This document shows positions 1-14,600 of a DNA stretch of 64,000 nucleotides, piece after piece (positions within the stretch are counted from its first letter, which is position 1; each line of letters starts with the position of its first letter). Below the pieces are notes generated by a model that ran no database searches, had not been told where the DNA came from, and saw only the letters and a list, made by a program, of their open reading frames with translations. The position numbers were made by a program, and so were the translations under genes. Source of the stretch: Phoronis australis (Eukaryota > Phoronida > Phoronidae); NCBI GenBank assembly GCA_002633005.1, contig NMRA01000046.1, positions 618,801 through 682,800 of the forward strand, written 5' to 3'.

Positions 1-452
1 TGCAGACTATGGAGATAATCCCTGGCTTTTATTTTTCGTGGAATTATTTCTGTAAGAAAATTGTAAACTGGATTTTAGATTTTGTCAACATTTCGGCTAT
101 ACACAAAAAGCAGAATAATTTCAAAAACACAAAACTACTACAATTGTAAGGCAAACTTTTCTCACATTAGTAAGCCCAAAGATTCTGTTGCAATAATTGA
201 ATTCAATATCCTGCAAACTTCAACAAACCGTTCTATCATCAGACATAAGATGTAAAATATTATAATCCCTGCTAACAGCACAAATTCAGCAGCACAACAT
301 TCCTTCAATGCATAAGGACATCAATTCAAAATCAGCTAAACACAGCCACAAGGGACACCATATTTGAATCTGTAGCGGAGCATATGTTAAGTCAGAAATG
401 CATGCCAGCAAAATTAGATGTACAAAGTCTTGAAGTGCACAAAAACTGTTAC

Positions 453-2421
453 CTTGTAGAAATTGCAGAGATTCATCAGTGTTCACTATTTCTGCTAAGT
501 GTTTGTAGTCAAGTTCACTACTCCCTCCATTGTTCTTCAGTGACAATCGTGTGAGATCTCTGACAAAAATTTCCTGTTAATAGATACATAAAAAGGTTTT
601 ATAACAAAGTCACTTTAACAAGATCAACACCGCTATATATTTTATGAATCAAAAAGTAAATCACTTGTGCATCTCTTTGACAGCAACTAGGGCAATGTAT
701 TGCTTACTATAGTCACAGCCAGAGTTGGGCAATACCTTCAGTGATACACGAGGTGATCTTGTAATGGCAATGCTCAAACGATTTGCTTTTTGATTGATAA
801 AATAAAGTATACAAAACAATGCGGAAGGACACACTTACCTATAAATAATAGATTCGGCACAAATACACTGAAAAATGATTTATTACTTATCCAATACTTT
901 GACATTTATATGCAAATTATGTAGGTCAGTTGACCAAAAGTTATGACATGAGCGCAAGAAAACATGGATGGCAACACGACACTTTTCATTGTACCCAAGT
1001 AATTTTTACTGGTTATAAGATTAGATTTAACTTAATTGCAAAGTGTAAACAATCAAATGCCGTCAAAAATGTCAGAGTTTATTGTCAAGTAAGTCTCAAA
1101 TTACTGTGTTTATGGTTTTCAGCATATTTTCATTCAGCTCCCCACGATAACCATTGGTTGGCAAATTAGGCATGAAAACCAGGAACCCAGGCCCATACGG
1201 CAGGTGTTGACACACCAGGTACGTCAGAATGAGACTAAGGCAGTTTTCAGTTCAAGAACAATAATTAACAAGAAAAGACATGCATATTCAGAACAGTGTA
1301 TTGAAGCAAGTGTATCAATGGTGTCTGGTTGACCAAGACAATGCACAAATTAGGAATCGGGGAATTCTGCAAACGCCATTACATCGAAACATAGAACCAA
1401 AGTCTGGTAAGATTAGCAATCTTGCCACTACGGGTGCGAATGAAGCCGCTTGATTGCAAACCTCGTCAGAGCAGCAGGTAAACACAATCACAGCATATAA
1501 CACATGCATCACATATAATGACGCGATTGCTAATCCTGCCAGACTTCTAGCGGTATATTCCGATGTAATGGCTGTAATAATAACTGAGATTACGCGACCT
1601 GAGATTCGAACCAGCGACCACCCATAAAACCGGCGAGCGTGCTAACTATTCAACTAATAGGCAATTGCCCGTTAATGAGTGGCTAACAGAGGATCACGAT
1701 TCACCAGAAGCACATCTACAACATTCCCCTTTTTCCTATGGAACAGGCGCGCCACCAGGAAGGCAAACACCAGGTTGTCTCGCATATAAGTCATAAACTT
1801 CCCTTGGTACTTTTACCACCAGACAAAAGTGAACACAAGGTTGTCCCTCATACAGGTCCTCGACTCCTGGAACTTTTACCATCACTTTAACCATGCGCGT
1901 CGTCTGAGGTCCACATGTACTAGTTTAGTGGGAGTGTTTCATCGTTAAATCATCCCTTTACCGACTACGCCATTTGTAGTAATAGCCGACATTACCCAAC
2001 CCGGCGACCCCCATAAAACTGGCAAGCTTGCAAACCATGATTTAGCCACTAGGCAATTGCCCGTTCCGGGCGTTAGCGAGTGGCTCATCTCCTACGATTT
2101 GGCGAACCTTTCTTTACTTATGGTGTATACTGGAGTTATGTTCTAAAAATCGAAATAACCAACCATGGAGCATACCAGGCATGGGAGAGCCGCTAGACAG
2201 AGTCAAGATCTGAGTTCGAGATTGCAAATCAGTGTCTCTGTCAGTGAATGTGGAAGGTTGAGCCAGCCCAGAGCCAGAGAGCACAACTGATTTCTCACCG
2301 TAGCTTTTGTAATTATAAACAGCGATTCTTGGCTTATGTTGGAGACATCAGGTGAGCTTTTCATAATAGTCTTTACACGTGATACTGGCAAAATACATGA
2401 AGCGTCTTCCCTTGAACTCAT
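453..2421 (-). CDS. CHRAC1: CHRAC1-like histone-fold protein, first two coding exons (partial)
   Basis: Exons on the minus strand are 2421-2299 (41 codons from ATG, donor GTGAGA) and 573-453 (40 codons plus 1 nt, donor GTAACA). The joined 81 residues look like the N-terminal two thirds of CHRAC15/CHRAC1: a conserved PVSRVKTIMKSSPDVS segment (histone-fold helix 1), a second helix reading KATEIFVRDLTRLSL across the splice junction, then LDYKHLAEIV and ESLQFL. CHRAC1 is a small histone-fold subunit of the CHRAC chromatin remodelling complex that pairs with POLE3. The remaining C-terminal exon should start in phase 1 and is not in bases 1-452, so it lies beyond the left edge. The intron (574-2298) holds SINE-like repeats. 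A paralogue such as POLE4 or an NF-YC relative is possible, but the KSSP and S-x-x-S-Q-E pattern favours CHRAC1. Confidence 0.8.
1588..2080 (-). mobile_element. tRNA-derived SINE-like repeat in the CHRAC1-like intron
   Basis: On the minus strand, TAGTTGAATAGTTAGCACGC (box A-like, about 1638-1657) is followed by GCTGGTTCGAATCTC (box B-like, about 1601-1614). The body (CCACCAGGAAGG, CACCAGGTTGTCTCGCAT, GTGAACACAAGGTTGTC, ACCATGCGCG) is shared with 38700-39060 and 41785-42150. A second tRNA-like head resembling the first lies at about 1988-2060. Confidence 0.65.
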
Positions 2422-2672
2422 CTTTGACACAATTCCTGGTAAAAACAAAAAATCAAAAGTGTGGTTCAGCAACAACTGGTGTGACTTAATAATAGCAAAT
2501 ACAATTAAACTAGGTCAAACGTCAAACTTGAGAATTGTATTTTTATTTCCTCGAAATAATCATATTGTATTTTTTAAAACCTTCGTCAAGTTAATATTAA
2601 GATCATCTAATAATTTTGTGGTTAAATTTGCTTTGTAAACTAACTGGGTCAACAGGTCACTCACGTTGAAAA
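2422..2672. promoter_or_regulatory. Putative bidirectional promoter between CHRAC1-like and PHF20-like genes
   Basis: Only 251 bp separate the two divergent start codons. The interval holds both 5' leaders and therefore probably a shared core promoter. I see no convincing TATA box placed for either gene. On the minus side a possible 3' splice site (CAG at about 2435-2437) could mean that the CHRAC1-like leader is itself spliced and its promoter overlaps the PHF20-like leader. The promoter call rests on gene layout, not on recognised elements. Confidence 0.5.
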
Positions 2673-5600
2673 ATGGCCGACTCGGAGAAGGTAAGAATTT
2701 TGCCGGGAATGTTAATGTATCCTGACCTATGTCTTTAAAGTGTGTACTTGAACTGACCCGTTCGTGACTAATTACCACGTTGTCGCATGAACAATGTGCA
2801 CTTATTGTTTGGACAGTGGTGCTAATCCACAGTTTCCTAGTGAATTCATGTGTGACATGATTTTGGAAGAAGCGCCGTGGTCAAAACAAGACTCGGAACT
2901 GTTTAGTTGACAGAACGCCGAGCTGCAATCAACGCGGGTTGCGTCAGAATGTTTGCTGTTTGCTTTCTGACAAAGATGTTGCCTGTGGTGATCTATGGCA
3001 TAAAAGTTTGTTAACAGTTCACATTTAACTCTGTGTGGGTCTATTTTATTGTTTTGAAAACAAATTCTAATCTTCGTTCATGACCAAGTTTATCCAGGGG
3101 AGATAATTAAGTTTCAGCAAACACCTGTGACACAGCACATTATTATATTTGTACTTCAATAGTTTATCACTATGTATATATAAGCCTAGATATAGTGATT
3201 TTCTGGTTAGTTCTTTGTGATATTATTATACTTGTGTGGCAATCAATAAAAGCACCACATTCATTTGGGTACACAGATAGAATAATCAATGAATTATGCA
3301 AGTTGGAAACTATTTTTTGCATTACATTGCATTAAATTTAAAAATTGTAAACAATATATACAGCTTACTATAAGTTATGTTATATTATTGGCAGGTTTTT
3401 AAGAACTTCTTGAATGTACTTGGAACTAGAAATTAGATTTGATTTATCTTAAAAAGAAAAAATCCCTGCATACTAAGAATACAAAAGAACTTCTACTTAG
3501 TTAAATCAGACTTTGGATAATTTTTGTTTTATCTTAATCAATAATGTCAAGTTATTTTATAATACTTTTATAATTTCAATGCCTGACTTCCATCTGTTTT
3601 TAAATGGAATAATTGCGAACCAAAAGTATTGAATCTAGGAATAATAATACTAATTCACACTTTGGAAGTCACCTCAAGTTTTGAAGGGAATTTGGTGAAT
3701 ATTGTCTGACTGCTACTGGCTGTGGCAATCTTGTTGCGACTTGGGATTTTTCCCAGAGGTCACATCGGTGAGCTGAAGGTCGCCAAACCAAGCACTGAAA
3801 TTGAAACTATAATCCAAGCCTGTTATGACTAAACACTTTGAGACGCAAAGTTATTGCATTTTTGTTTTTGAATCATAGTACAAAATTTGAGTGTTTTTTT
3901 AGTTGTGTATTGTCTTTTGGATCACTGCAATAAGCTGTCACCTACAGATCACAGGATCCCATGTTTGAGACAAGGTTGAACTGATCACAAATTCACTACC
4001 AATTCCTTGATAAAAGGTTATCATAAATTTAAGAAGGTATGCAAAATCATTGTTCCTCAATTGTAACATTGGCCAGAACTTATGTAAGCATTATATACAA
4101 GTTAAATTTTTACAGATGGATGGTGAATTGGCTAATGAGTCTACGTCATCTACACCATTAGATGATAGTCCAATCAAGGTTGGTAAATTTCTTGTCCATA
4201 CTGTCTACACAGATAAGTCACAGAACTTATGTAATGCTGTTTTCAACAGCAACATCGTGTTCTAATAGTCTTGTAATGAACTAATGAAATCATACCAACT
4301 TGTCCAACTTGTTCTTGAAGGCACTGATTTTTAGTGCTTCTGACCTGGCACAATAAAGCCTTTAAAATGTGCAGACATTGTTTTAAAAAAAACAATCTGA
4401 AATTGACAGATTTGAAATGGCTCAATTAGAAAAGTTACTAAATGCAGTGATTTTTAGAATGTTCTTGCTAGTAAAAGGACAACATGGTTATTTTCTGTTG
4501 TTCATAACTTTTTAAATCTCCTCTGCCATAAACATAAACATTTCTTTTTAGACTGACCAACCCATGTGCAGTAAACATGAGGTGGATGAGTGTGTACAAC
4601 CAGCAGTTACTTCCCCTGGCAGTAGCCGTGCAAGCTCAGTAGCCAGATCAGAAGGGGGCAGCTCTTCAACCAAGTCACAGGAGAGGAAGTTCCCTATAAG
4701 GACGGGGATTATATGGAAAGCTAATGCCAAAGTGGAGGCGATGGATTTCCTGAAGAAATGGTATGAGTTTGAATCAAGTGTTGGAATTGTAGTAGAAGAC
4801 TTGGTTTTGAAGATATTAATGTTCTCTGAAACGCTAACACTGAATGTTACTCCTCATGACTGAATTGTGTTGGCAAGCGCAACATAGAAGCTGCAGGTTG
4901 TGTTATTCAGTGCAGAGATTTGGTATAGACGTCGGTAAAATCTCAATTTTTCAGTATGCGTTTTCATAGATTGGTGCTTAGCATTACACCAACTTGCCAA
5001 ATGTAAACTGGCAAAATTACCATGTCGCTGAATGGAATCTGAGGTTGCGTAAGCAAGGAAATTTCATACAAAAGTCTTGGCCCCAATGAATGACATATAG
5101 TTGGAATAAACTAGATACCTGAAGTGGAAGATCAGTGAGGTCTGCAAATGTCTTCCAGGGCACCGGGCATTATGTTGTTGTTTTTTAATCAATCGAAAAT
5201 TAGGAGTGTCTCGCAAGCTGGGTAATGACCAATTTCCCCTTTCAGAACCAAATTATCCACTCAGTCTCACCTAAGGCAGAGCAAACAATCAGCACACATT
5301 ACCTGTGCATAACTCATACACATGCACTTCCAATTTTTCCGGACGATTCCAACTTCCGTTTTGTTTATTTCCTGCAGTATTTTGAGTGTGTGCTCGGTTG
5401 CGTGCATGGCAACTTCGTGGCAACCTGGGATTTTTATGAGATTGCCATACAAAATTTGAGTTTGCATTGGTGACCTGCCAAATCAAGCACTGGTTATTTT
5501 TTTATCATTTATGTCCATGTTATGGCCATAGGTATTTGTGCATCGTACGTGTTCTGATTTTAAACGTAGCCTAGTTCTAGAGTACATTAGAAATGTTGAT

Positions 5601-8600
5601 GTGTTACAAAGTTTGAAAAGCGTCACCCAAACATTTTGTCATATTAGGCATAGGTGTCTTAAGACTAAAGTTTTTTCAGTACAAAAATATGTTTGTTGTT
5701 AAACTTGAAATTAGTGGTTGTTGTCAGACGATACGTGTCATCATGGCAGGTACCCAGCTAAGATTGTTGAAGTAGATGATGAAGAGATGGAGGTGCTAAT
5801 CCATTTTGAAGGTTGGAACGCCCGCTTTGATGAGTGGCTGGAAATGACTAGTGACCGCCTGCGTCCAGCTACAAGGCACTCAGACAGGAAGGAGGGGAGG
5901 AAAATTAAGAAAACACTGGTAGGTTATGTCCCATTGCCTGGTTCTTACAGGGTTTTGAGTCCACTGAGACTCAAAGCGCCTGTGTAGACCTTATTCATGC
6001 AGTCGCCATTTTAGTAGTGAGCCTCTTTTCAGGTTTAAAAAACAACACATTTGAGACATAAAGCATGTGAAAAATCACGTTTTGCACTGTGATTAAGTGC
6101 AGAATGCGTTGTTTTTAAAACCTAGAGAGAGGCTCACTTTTAAAATGGCGACTGCGTAAATAAGGTGTATACTCGACTTCCATGACAAAAAAGTTTTTTT
6201 ACTCTACTTTACCCTTAGTCAAATTAGAGGGGATATCAGGACGTTGAAAGAACTGATGTTTCGTTGTGGTTGAGACTTGCGACCCATTTCAGGAAAACTT
6301 ACTTAAGGTTATCTAGAACCTTAATAAAAGATCTCTGATATGGAAAAGGCTATGCTTTGTCAAGCATTAAAAGTATATACTATTAGTTTCTGAAAGGAGA
6401 AAGATTGAGGAATCTAAAAATATGCTTGTTTCTACTGCCTCTTTTTATTACTGTCATGTGACCACGTTTTTTAATTCAAATTTTTGTGTGCAAGAAAGGT
6501 ACATTTATAGCAAAATAACCCCCTAGCCAATTTTAGTAAAATTTTTCTAAATGAAAACTTTACATTATGTCTAAAATATACTGTTAGGAATTTTTGATTA
6601 TTCACTTAGTTCGGGTATTCTGCCAAATTAACTCGCAAATCACAAGGCATTTAAAAAAACAGCGGTCTTATTCGTATATTGCTCGGTACGCAAAAACTAG
6701 ACATTTTAAAGCAAAATCATATTAAATTGCAAAATCCTAAATTTAACTTAAAAACATGGTCACTTGACAACAATAAAGACACTGTGGTAAGAAGCAAATT
6801 TTCAGAATCCTCGATCGCCTTTCAGAAAATATATACTTTTAGTGGTTGACAAAGCTTAGTTTTTTAGAGTTGAGGTCGTTAATTAAGGTCCTAAATAACC
6901 TTCAGACCAAAAATTTGTTTAAGTTCAGATCAAAATTCAGGCTAAGTTCAGATAGAAGATGAAAATTCAGAATAGACCATTTCATGAACACACCTTACTT
7001 AGACAAAAATTAAGTTGCTTTTGACATAGATGACTATACAAACCATGCTTTACCTATTGCAAATTCTCAAAACTAAGCAAGGTGGTGGGTGAAATATGGC
7101 TTCAAAAATAATTTTTTTTGAAACTTCAAAATGGGAATTTATGTACATTTTGGATTGCAGGCTAGCTTTCAGTCTTGGTTTAGACCGATTTCGATCTTTA
7201 TTTTGGTCTCAAAGAAATTCTATGAAACAGGGCTAAGACATTTTGATCTTAAGTTATCCCGATTTTTGTCTAAGTGAAGATAGAAAAGGTTTCACGAAAG
7301 TTGCCCCAGGCTTTTCACGTTGTGTTGTCATGGCACGTCATGTTATGCAATGAGCATGGTCTTCACTTGAGATCAATGTTATAACTGTAAGCTGTGTAGT
7401 GTAAATCCAAAGTTGATGGAACGCGGCTTTATTGATGCTTTGAAGTCTTTGAGTGTTGCAGTACTGAGATTATTTTTGCTCATTTTAAATATGTTACAAA
7501 CCTATAATTATGTTAGTTATTGACTAGTGTTGGCTAATGGTGGTGGTTGTAATTGTAAAAAACATCATTTCACTGGACTTAGGTTGATGTGAGTGATACT
7601 TCTCCTCATTGCTCTATCTTTATATCATTCACTAGTTAAACTGTATTCCCCTACACAGCATAAAGTGGGTGAGCGTGTCCTGGCTAAGTGGACTGATTGT
7701 AGAATGTACCCAGCCAAGGTGGTCGGACTACAGCCCACGGGGGCCTATGATGTTGTATTCTATGATGGCTTCAAGAGAGTCATCCAGGCTATCAACATCA
7801 AACCCCTTCCTGACGACTTAAAGACTCAGGTATGTCAATACAACCAGTTTATATCTGTGTTGAGGAAAAAATATATATGTTCAGCTACTGCACTAACCTG
7901 TTAAGTCATTTCAACTGTTTTTGATGGCTGCTGAGTGTTCATCTCTGCTTAAAATGTACGCATTGATTTCAGCACTTTGATTTTGCCCCATCACAAGGTA
8001 AAGCTCAAGAGGAAGGTAAATGTTTCATTTTATTTGTGTGTTATTTCTTGCTCAAGCAATGAGCTTTAACAGTGTTTTTAGGATTTGGCATGAAAAGCAG
8101 TTGCATTTGCTCTGAACACAAAACTGTTACTTTACAATGGCAACACGGTATGACACGAAAGTTTCATTCTCGTACACTCTTACTTTTCCTGTGCTATGCA
8201 TGGTATACTTTTTCCAAATCAATAATTGACCTAAAAACACGCTGCTTAGGTTTGTTCCTGTCATGTCGTGATTTTTCACTGCAGTGCCATAACTATGTAT
8301 TTTAAAGATTTTTTTGGTGTTGTGAATTTCTCAACGAGCCTTCTTAAAACTATGATTGTTAAAATTTCAGTTTTGCCACCACGGAGAAAAAGAAGTAGCG
8401 ACTCCCGGAATGAGTCTGGTAGGTTGACTGGCAAACCATGATTGCGTATAATATAGGCTTGTTTTTGTAATATTTTGTAATTGAACCTAAGTCACAAATT
8501 GTAGCACTGCCAAAAGATACATGACTTTAAATTGAATAGCTCTTACTCACTTGATGAATATGTAAAAACATGTAATTGATATTAATACACGTTTCCTATT

Positions 8601-11600
8601 GGCTACCCCAGGAATGAGCTATGTGTCTCAAGAGTTATAATCCAACCTGTATCTCTTTAGAACCGGAACTAATTTGGCAAACATTCATTTTTATTCACCC
8701 GCATATTTATATGTAGCTAGGTGCATAGTGCTATCACCTCTGAACATCTGGGTGTCTGGTGTCCTCTGCTGTATCTCCAATTGTAAAACTGCTTTCAAAA
8801 CTGAAAATAGAAGTTGATCAATAACAATTTGATTTGGAGCATAATTAGTTACATAATTGGCGTAGCTGATTTTACTGAACTCGGGACACTGGCTGATCGT
8901 GGGCAAACATTTAATAATTAAACATTCATGGATTTAATGAGATTTATCCAACACATCTATTGTTTTGAAGTATAGGTAGAGTAGTTTATATGGTTTATTT
9001 ATATACAATAATCCTTCTTTTCAAAATTTGAAAATTGTGTAAACTGTATTTGTGGAAACTTTTCTTCTGATTTTCACCTTAACCTCAACAAAGCTCAATG
9101 ACTTAAACTAGATCATGTAATCTTCTGTAGAGTAGTGGATATATATCTTCATATATATATTTGGTACGTGAACCAATACATGATTGTCTGAAACACAGAT
9201 TGACATTTAATTGTTTTGATGATTAGTGTATTTGAAATGGTTTTTCAAAATACTTTTCAAATACTTATGATTTTCGTAGGTGAAAGGCGACGATCCCGTG
9301 AGTCTGATGATAACCTGAAAAAGGAGGCTTCAGAAATCCCAGTGAAGGTGAAGACTCCGCCTATCAAAATGCGTGAAGCATCGCCACCTAGAAAGAAAAA
9401 ACCCACACATAAAGTTGATTTGACCAAGTCCTCCAAGTTTAGAAAGGTAACAATCTGTATCTGCTGTATTATCTACGTTCTCAGGTTTGAAATCTGAATT
9501 GATGACATGAAAGAAAACTGAGTGGCATTGATTCAGTGATTGTATTAATCTAATTACCATTGGAACAATTTAGTCCAAATTTGATCCTGGCTTCTTCAGA
9601 AATTCTGATTATTTGGTTATGAAGCAGTTTAGTTCTTCCACTTTGTGACAACTAGTTGTCTTGCGTAGACCGACAGAGTTGTGTCAGCGTTTGTGAAGAA
9701 GAAGGTGCCAGCTGCTGAAACCAAGAAGAAGAAAGATGACGCCACAGCCCAGCTTGTGAGGAAGAAGAAAAAGCAATTGATTGACGGTGTGTTTCAGGCA
9801 AAGAGAACCAAGGTGGAGTGCACCAACAACACAATGCAGGAGTTGTCTCCCCAGGTGATTACTTGTCTGTGAGCACAGGCTATACTGGTGATTGATACTG
9901 ATAGGGTGTAGTAGACAGGTCATGTACTCATATACCAAAATGTATTCAGTTATCGGAATGCTTAGTAAGGTCATTAAGAAAGCAAGTAATGAGATGTTAG
10001 TAGGGCATTTTCCTGACTTAATCTTATTGAATCTTGAGTTGTAGACCATGTGAATATTTGTATGAACTGTGGATGATGAAGCAGGACTAAGACCTTGATA
10101 GTATTACCCCCTTGGCCATGAGGATTGCGTGGCAGTTCCTAGATCGTTACCTGTTGGTGTTACTGGCCCTTTGTTTTCCAGAAACACGGTGCTACATCAG
10201 AGATCCAAGCAAGCGAAGAACAACCAGGTGAGTATGGATTGAGTGTTTTTATACACTGCATACTATATTAACGGAAAACTGATTGCTACGTATTATGTGT
10301 ATTTCATTGCATACTATATTAACATAAAACTGATTGCTATGTATTATGTATATTTCATTGCATACTATATTAACATAAAACTGATTGCTACGTATTATGT
10401 GTATTTCATTGCATACTATATTAACATAAAACTGATTGCTATGTATTATGTTTATTTCATTGCATACTATATTAACATAAAACTGATTGCTATGTATTAT
10501 GTGTATTTCATTGCATACTATATTAACATAAAACTGATTGCTATGTATTATGTGTATTTCATGTTTTTCAAAATTGTTCCATTGCATCATTATTTCTATT
10601 CTGCTTCCTCTCGTAGATACTGCCAAAGACGAACCTCTGGTGCCCTCTAGTGAGCTAGAGACGGATATACCTATGCCTATACCAGCTTCAGGTACTGTTT
10701 GTTCTATATGTGGTGGACTGTTCAGTTTAATTGGCTGAAAAAATCATTATTTTGCAAGAATGTTGTTAATATGTCAAAGCTATATCTAACATTGTTGGTT
10801 TGATGTCAGTACTGTGTTATTGCACCGCTCTGTTATTCTAAGGAGAATGTGATCTCAATGAGCTAAGACTGACGATGGTTCTTTCATGGAGTTCCCAAAT
10901 GACTCCACTGGAAATATGCATCGCTGATACTCATCTCTGTAATGCAGTGTGTTCTTATTTGGGTCATATATTCTGTAAATTGCCGCCCATGAAACAAAGT
11001 TGTCAAAGTCTTCATTCATGTTGTCAGTCATATGCTTTAGTTTTGTGCTAGGTTTGGTAAGGTAATTGTCAAACTTCATGAATTTTTTTTCAAAAATGCA
11101 ATATTAGTTTATAGAATAATAGTGACCCTTTATTTTTCATTGCGCCTCATAACGTAACATGCATTTTGTTAATATGTGCTGAATATACAAGTTGTTTGGC
11201 ATGTCTTAATCATTTGATTTCAATTACCTTCTGACTCACTTTTCTCTTCGTATTGACGTTAAGAACATATAAATTTCAAACACAACGTTGCCTACAGCAT
11301 TGGTTTTAGCTAAAAATTCATGTTTATAGCAAAAAATAATTTTCACTAAGAATGGCAATCGTGATTATCAAAATTGTACGATAATTATTTGGTGAAACTT
11401 GAAAGGACTTAGGACAGTTGTCAGTTTGGTTAAACATGTGCCTTGATGTATTTTGTTGCATGAGCCTATTGCATGGCTGGTGCGTGGGCGTGGTATATAT
11501 AGCGATCTTACTGTTGGTTGCCAGTGATAACTGTTGTCTCTATAGATAACACAATCTGACATTTGACACTGCTTGCAAGTCCTGTCACCATGCACAGTGT

Positions 11601-14600
11601 CACTGTTGTTTCTACAGATAACACAATTTGACACTGCTTGCAACACCTGTCACCATGCATAGTGTCACTTTTGTCAATTTGCTGTTGTTGCTTGTTTGTT
11701 GTTACCTATTCTTTAGACAGTGAACTGTCAACTAGACAACTGGCTGAACAAAGCTTAGTTTGCTAGACTCCACTGTTTGGCCTTTGTGTGTTGTTCTGTA
11801 ACTCTGACTATTTCCCCTGCAGATGCTTTAACTGACCATCACCTGCAGTGTCCCTCAAAGCTGACTGTTAGATTGACTCCATGCGTACTACAAGGTATTT
11901 TGTGCTACTGTGAAATATGGGGGACAAGGCGAGCACCAGCTTAACACCTCAACCTTTTACTTCTCATAGCTCTTATTGTTTCATTTTAATGTTGCGTATC
12001 ATTTTAGAGTAGCTTTAATTTTTCTTTGTGTTTCTGCTCCATGCAAAATTGGCATATTTTGTTATGTTGTGTTTACTGCTTCATGTTGTACTTATTACTC
12101 CTATATGCACAAAATACATGATCAAAAATAAAACTGAATCTTCTTTCTATTTCTAGGAGAAACCGAAACAGCAGCAGCTTTGGAACCAGGAGGGATCCTG
12201 TCTAAACTTGGTTTGTATTAAGTTTTAGACTGCTTGTTTCTGGACAAAAATAGACTGTGATTTCTGTTAGTTTTGTTTCCAGAATTAGACCCGTCTCGGA
12301 TTTTTTTACTCAAAGTATAGTTACAATTTGACAGTGTTAATAAAGTCATAGCTTCGGTCCTACTTACTATTGTGTATTGTGTAGAGTGGTGAGTATTTTG
12401 ATTGGAGATCAATGTATTAGCATGTTGCTTGTTGCTTATGTACCTGTGGCTGCTGAGGTGTTTTCTGCTTTGAAAAGATCTCAACAGTATCTTGAAATAT
12501 CAAGTCAAGTCAAGTTTGCTGCCCATATACTACCCATTCATTACGGTTGTTTTTGTCTCATTGCATTCTGCAACTGCTCTTTTGTTGCAGCCCCCAAAGA
12601 GTTCAAGGTAGAGGAAGACCACAATCCTTACAAGTGTCCATTTGACAACTGTGACAAGAGCTTCAGGAAGGAGAGTCTCCTGAAGTACCACATTAAATAC
12701 TACCACATGGAGGATGGGTCACTTGTTCCCATGCCCGTGTCAAAGAAGCGCAAGCCAACCCTCAGTATGTGTAAGTGTCATGTAATTTGAGTTTGCTATT
12801 AATTAAAAGCTTAAAATATAACCAATCACTTACTTACTGCAATACTGTTCCTTGTTTTATAATTTGGGCATATTAAATAACTATTACTAAGCACTCTGGA
12901 AAATCGTTGTTATCGCCAATAGCTTGTGCTGTAATCTTTCAGGTTCAACTGACTCCGATGTGTCTGTGTGCAGTAAGAGTGGAGGATCTTCCAACATACG
13001 ACCTGCCATGAAGAAAAAGCGGGTCACATCAGCTCCAAGTGTTCTAGAGAACATTGCATGTGATAGTGTATTGTCAGACCAGGAAGAAGATACTGCAGGT
13101 CTGCTCTATCTACTGTCACTTGCATGTCTTCAAACGATTCTCATTAAACTAGCTTGTAGTCTCATATATATTTTCATGTGTGGAGTTAGGGATCACAGTG
13201 GTGGTATACTATTTTTAGGATGATCGTGATCATAGACCTTTTTTCATACTAGTATGGCTTCCCTTGTGATATCTGAGGTCTTCGTGTTGTCTTGTGCGGT
13301 TTATCACAATGCTGGGCCCATTGCACAATGTTCTTGTCTCTCTGTGTATTTTCAAGCTTCTTTGGAAATAAACTCACAACAACGTTTACAAAACTGACTT
13401 GTTGAGAGACATTTATTATTCACCGGGTTTGTTTGACATACTAAAATCTTTTTGAAGTATTGTCAACGTTCTTGGATTTTTTTCAGAAATTTAATATTTC
13501 TGTGTTGCCACTATGCTTAATTTTTATGCGCCCACATATTTATATGTGGACGCATTATGCCGTCATCTCCGTCCGTCCATCTGTCCAAGCGGCATCCGTC
13601 CGGCGTCCGTTGCTCTATCTCCAAATTCCTTTGACTTCCGCTCATGAAATTTGGCACATATGTTCCATTTATGAATGGGACGGCATGAGCGAACTTTCAG
13701 ACAGATCCGACTGCCGGTGCGCCCCCTAATGGCAATTTTAGTTTTTTACGCTTACCTTTGTATCTTCAAAAGTCCTGAACGAATTTTCATGAAGTTGGGT
13801 GTGTAGGCACCTATTAGTGAGATGACGCTATCCTCCCGTTTTTGGATGGATTCGGCGTAGTTTGCGCCACCTAGTGGCCATTTTTACTGTTTTCGAGTCT
13901 GTTTTTTTTACAGTCTGTTTTTTTTACGTCCACCCCTCTATCAACCAAACCGCTCAAAGGACGATTGTGAAAATTGACATGCATGTGCTTACTATAAAGA
14001 GGACAGTTGACGATGATTTTCCGATGATTTCGACTACTGTGGTGCCTCCTAGTGGCAGTTTTGTTTTTGTTGCGCCTATGGCTGTATCTCCTAAACCGTT
14101 CGCAGGATCTTAACTTAATTTAGCAAGTGTATTTATATGATGTTGACTACGGATGACGACGACTTTCGGACAGATCTGACTACTGCTGTGCCCCCTAGTG
14201 GCAATTTTAAGTTTTTACGTTTAACTCGGTATCTTCAAAGGTCCTCTACAGATTTTCATAAAATTTAAAATATAGCTATCTATTGGTGTGATGACGCTAT
14301 CTTCCTGTTTTTGGATGTAATCGAGGTATTTTGCACCACCTAGTGGCCATTTTTTGCTGTTTTCAAATCTTGTTTTTGGTGTCTACCCCTGTATCAACCA
14401 AATCATTTGAAAATTGGAATATATGTTCTCAGTGTGAAGATGACCTTTGATGATGTTGACTGACTACTGTGGCGCCTCCTAGTGGTAGTTTTGTTTCACG
14501 CCCATAGTTGTATCTCCTAAACCCACTGTAGGATGTTTACTAAATTTAGTAGGGGTAGTTCGGGGAAACTCGGACAGCAGTAAAATTCGGACAAGTCTAA

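Noticed and set aside
720-790. Minus-strand segment RLSIAITRSPRVSLK followed by GTATTG, looking like an extra CHRAC1-like exon
   Set aside because: In the phase required by the neighbouring exons it meets a TGA at once, and the known exons already join in phase 0.
10249-10650. Open frames of 125 and 135 codons on opposite strands
   Set aside because: They are produced by the 51-bp minisatellite. The flanking PHF20-like exons use other frames.
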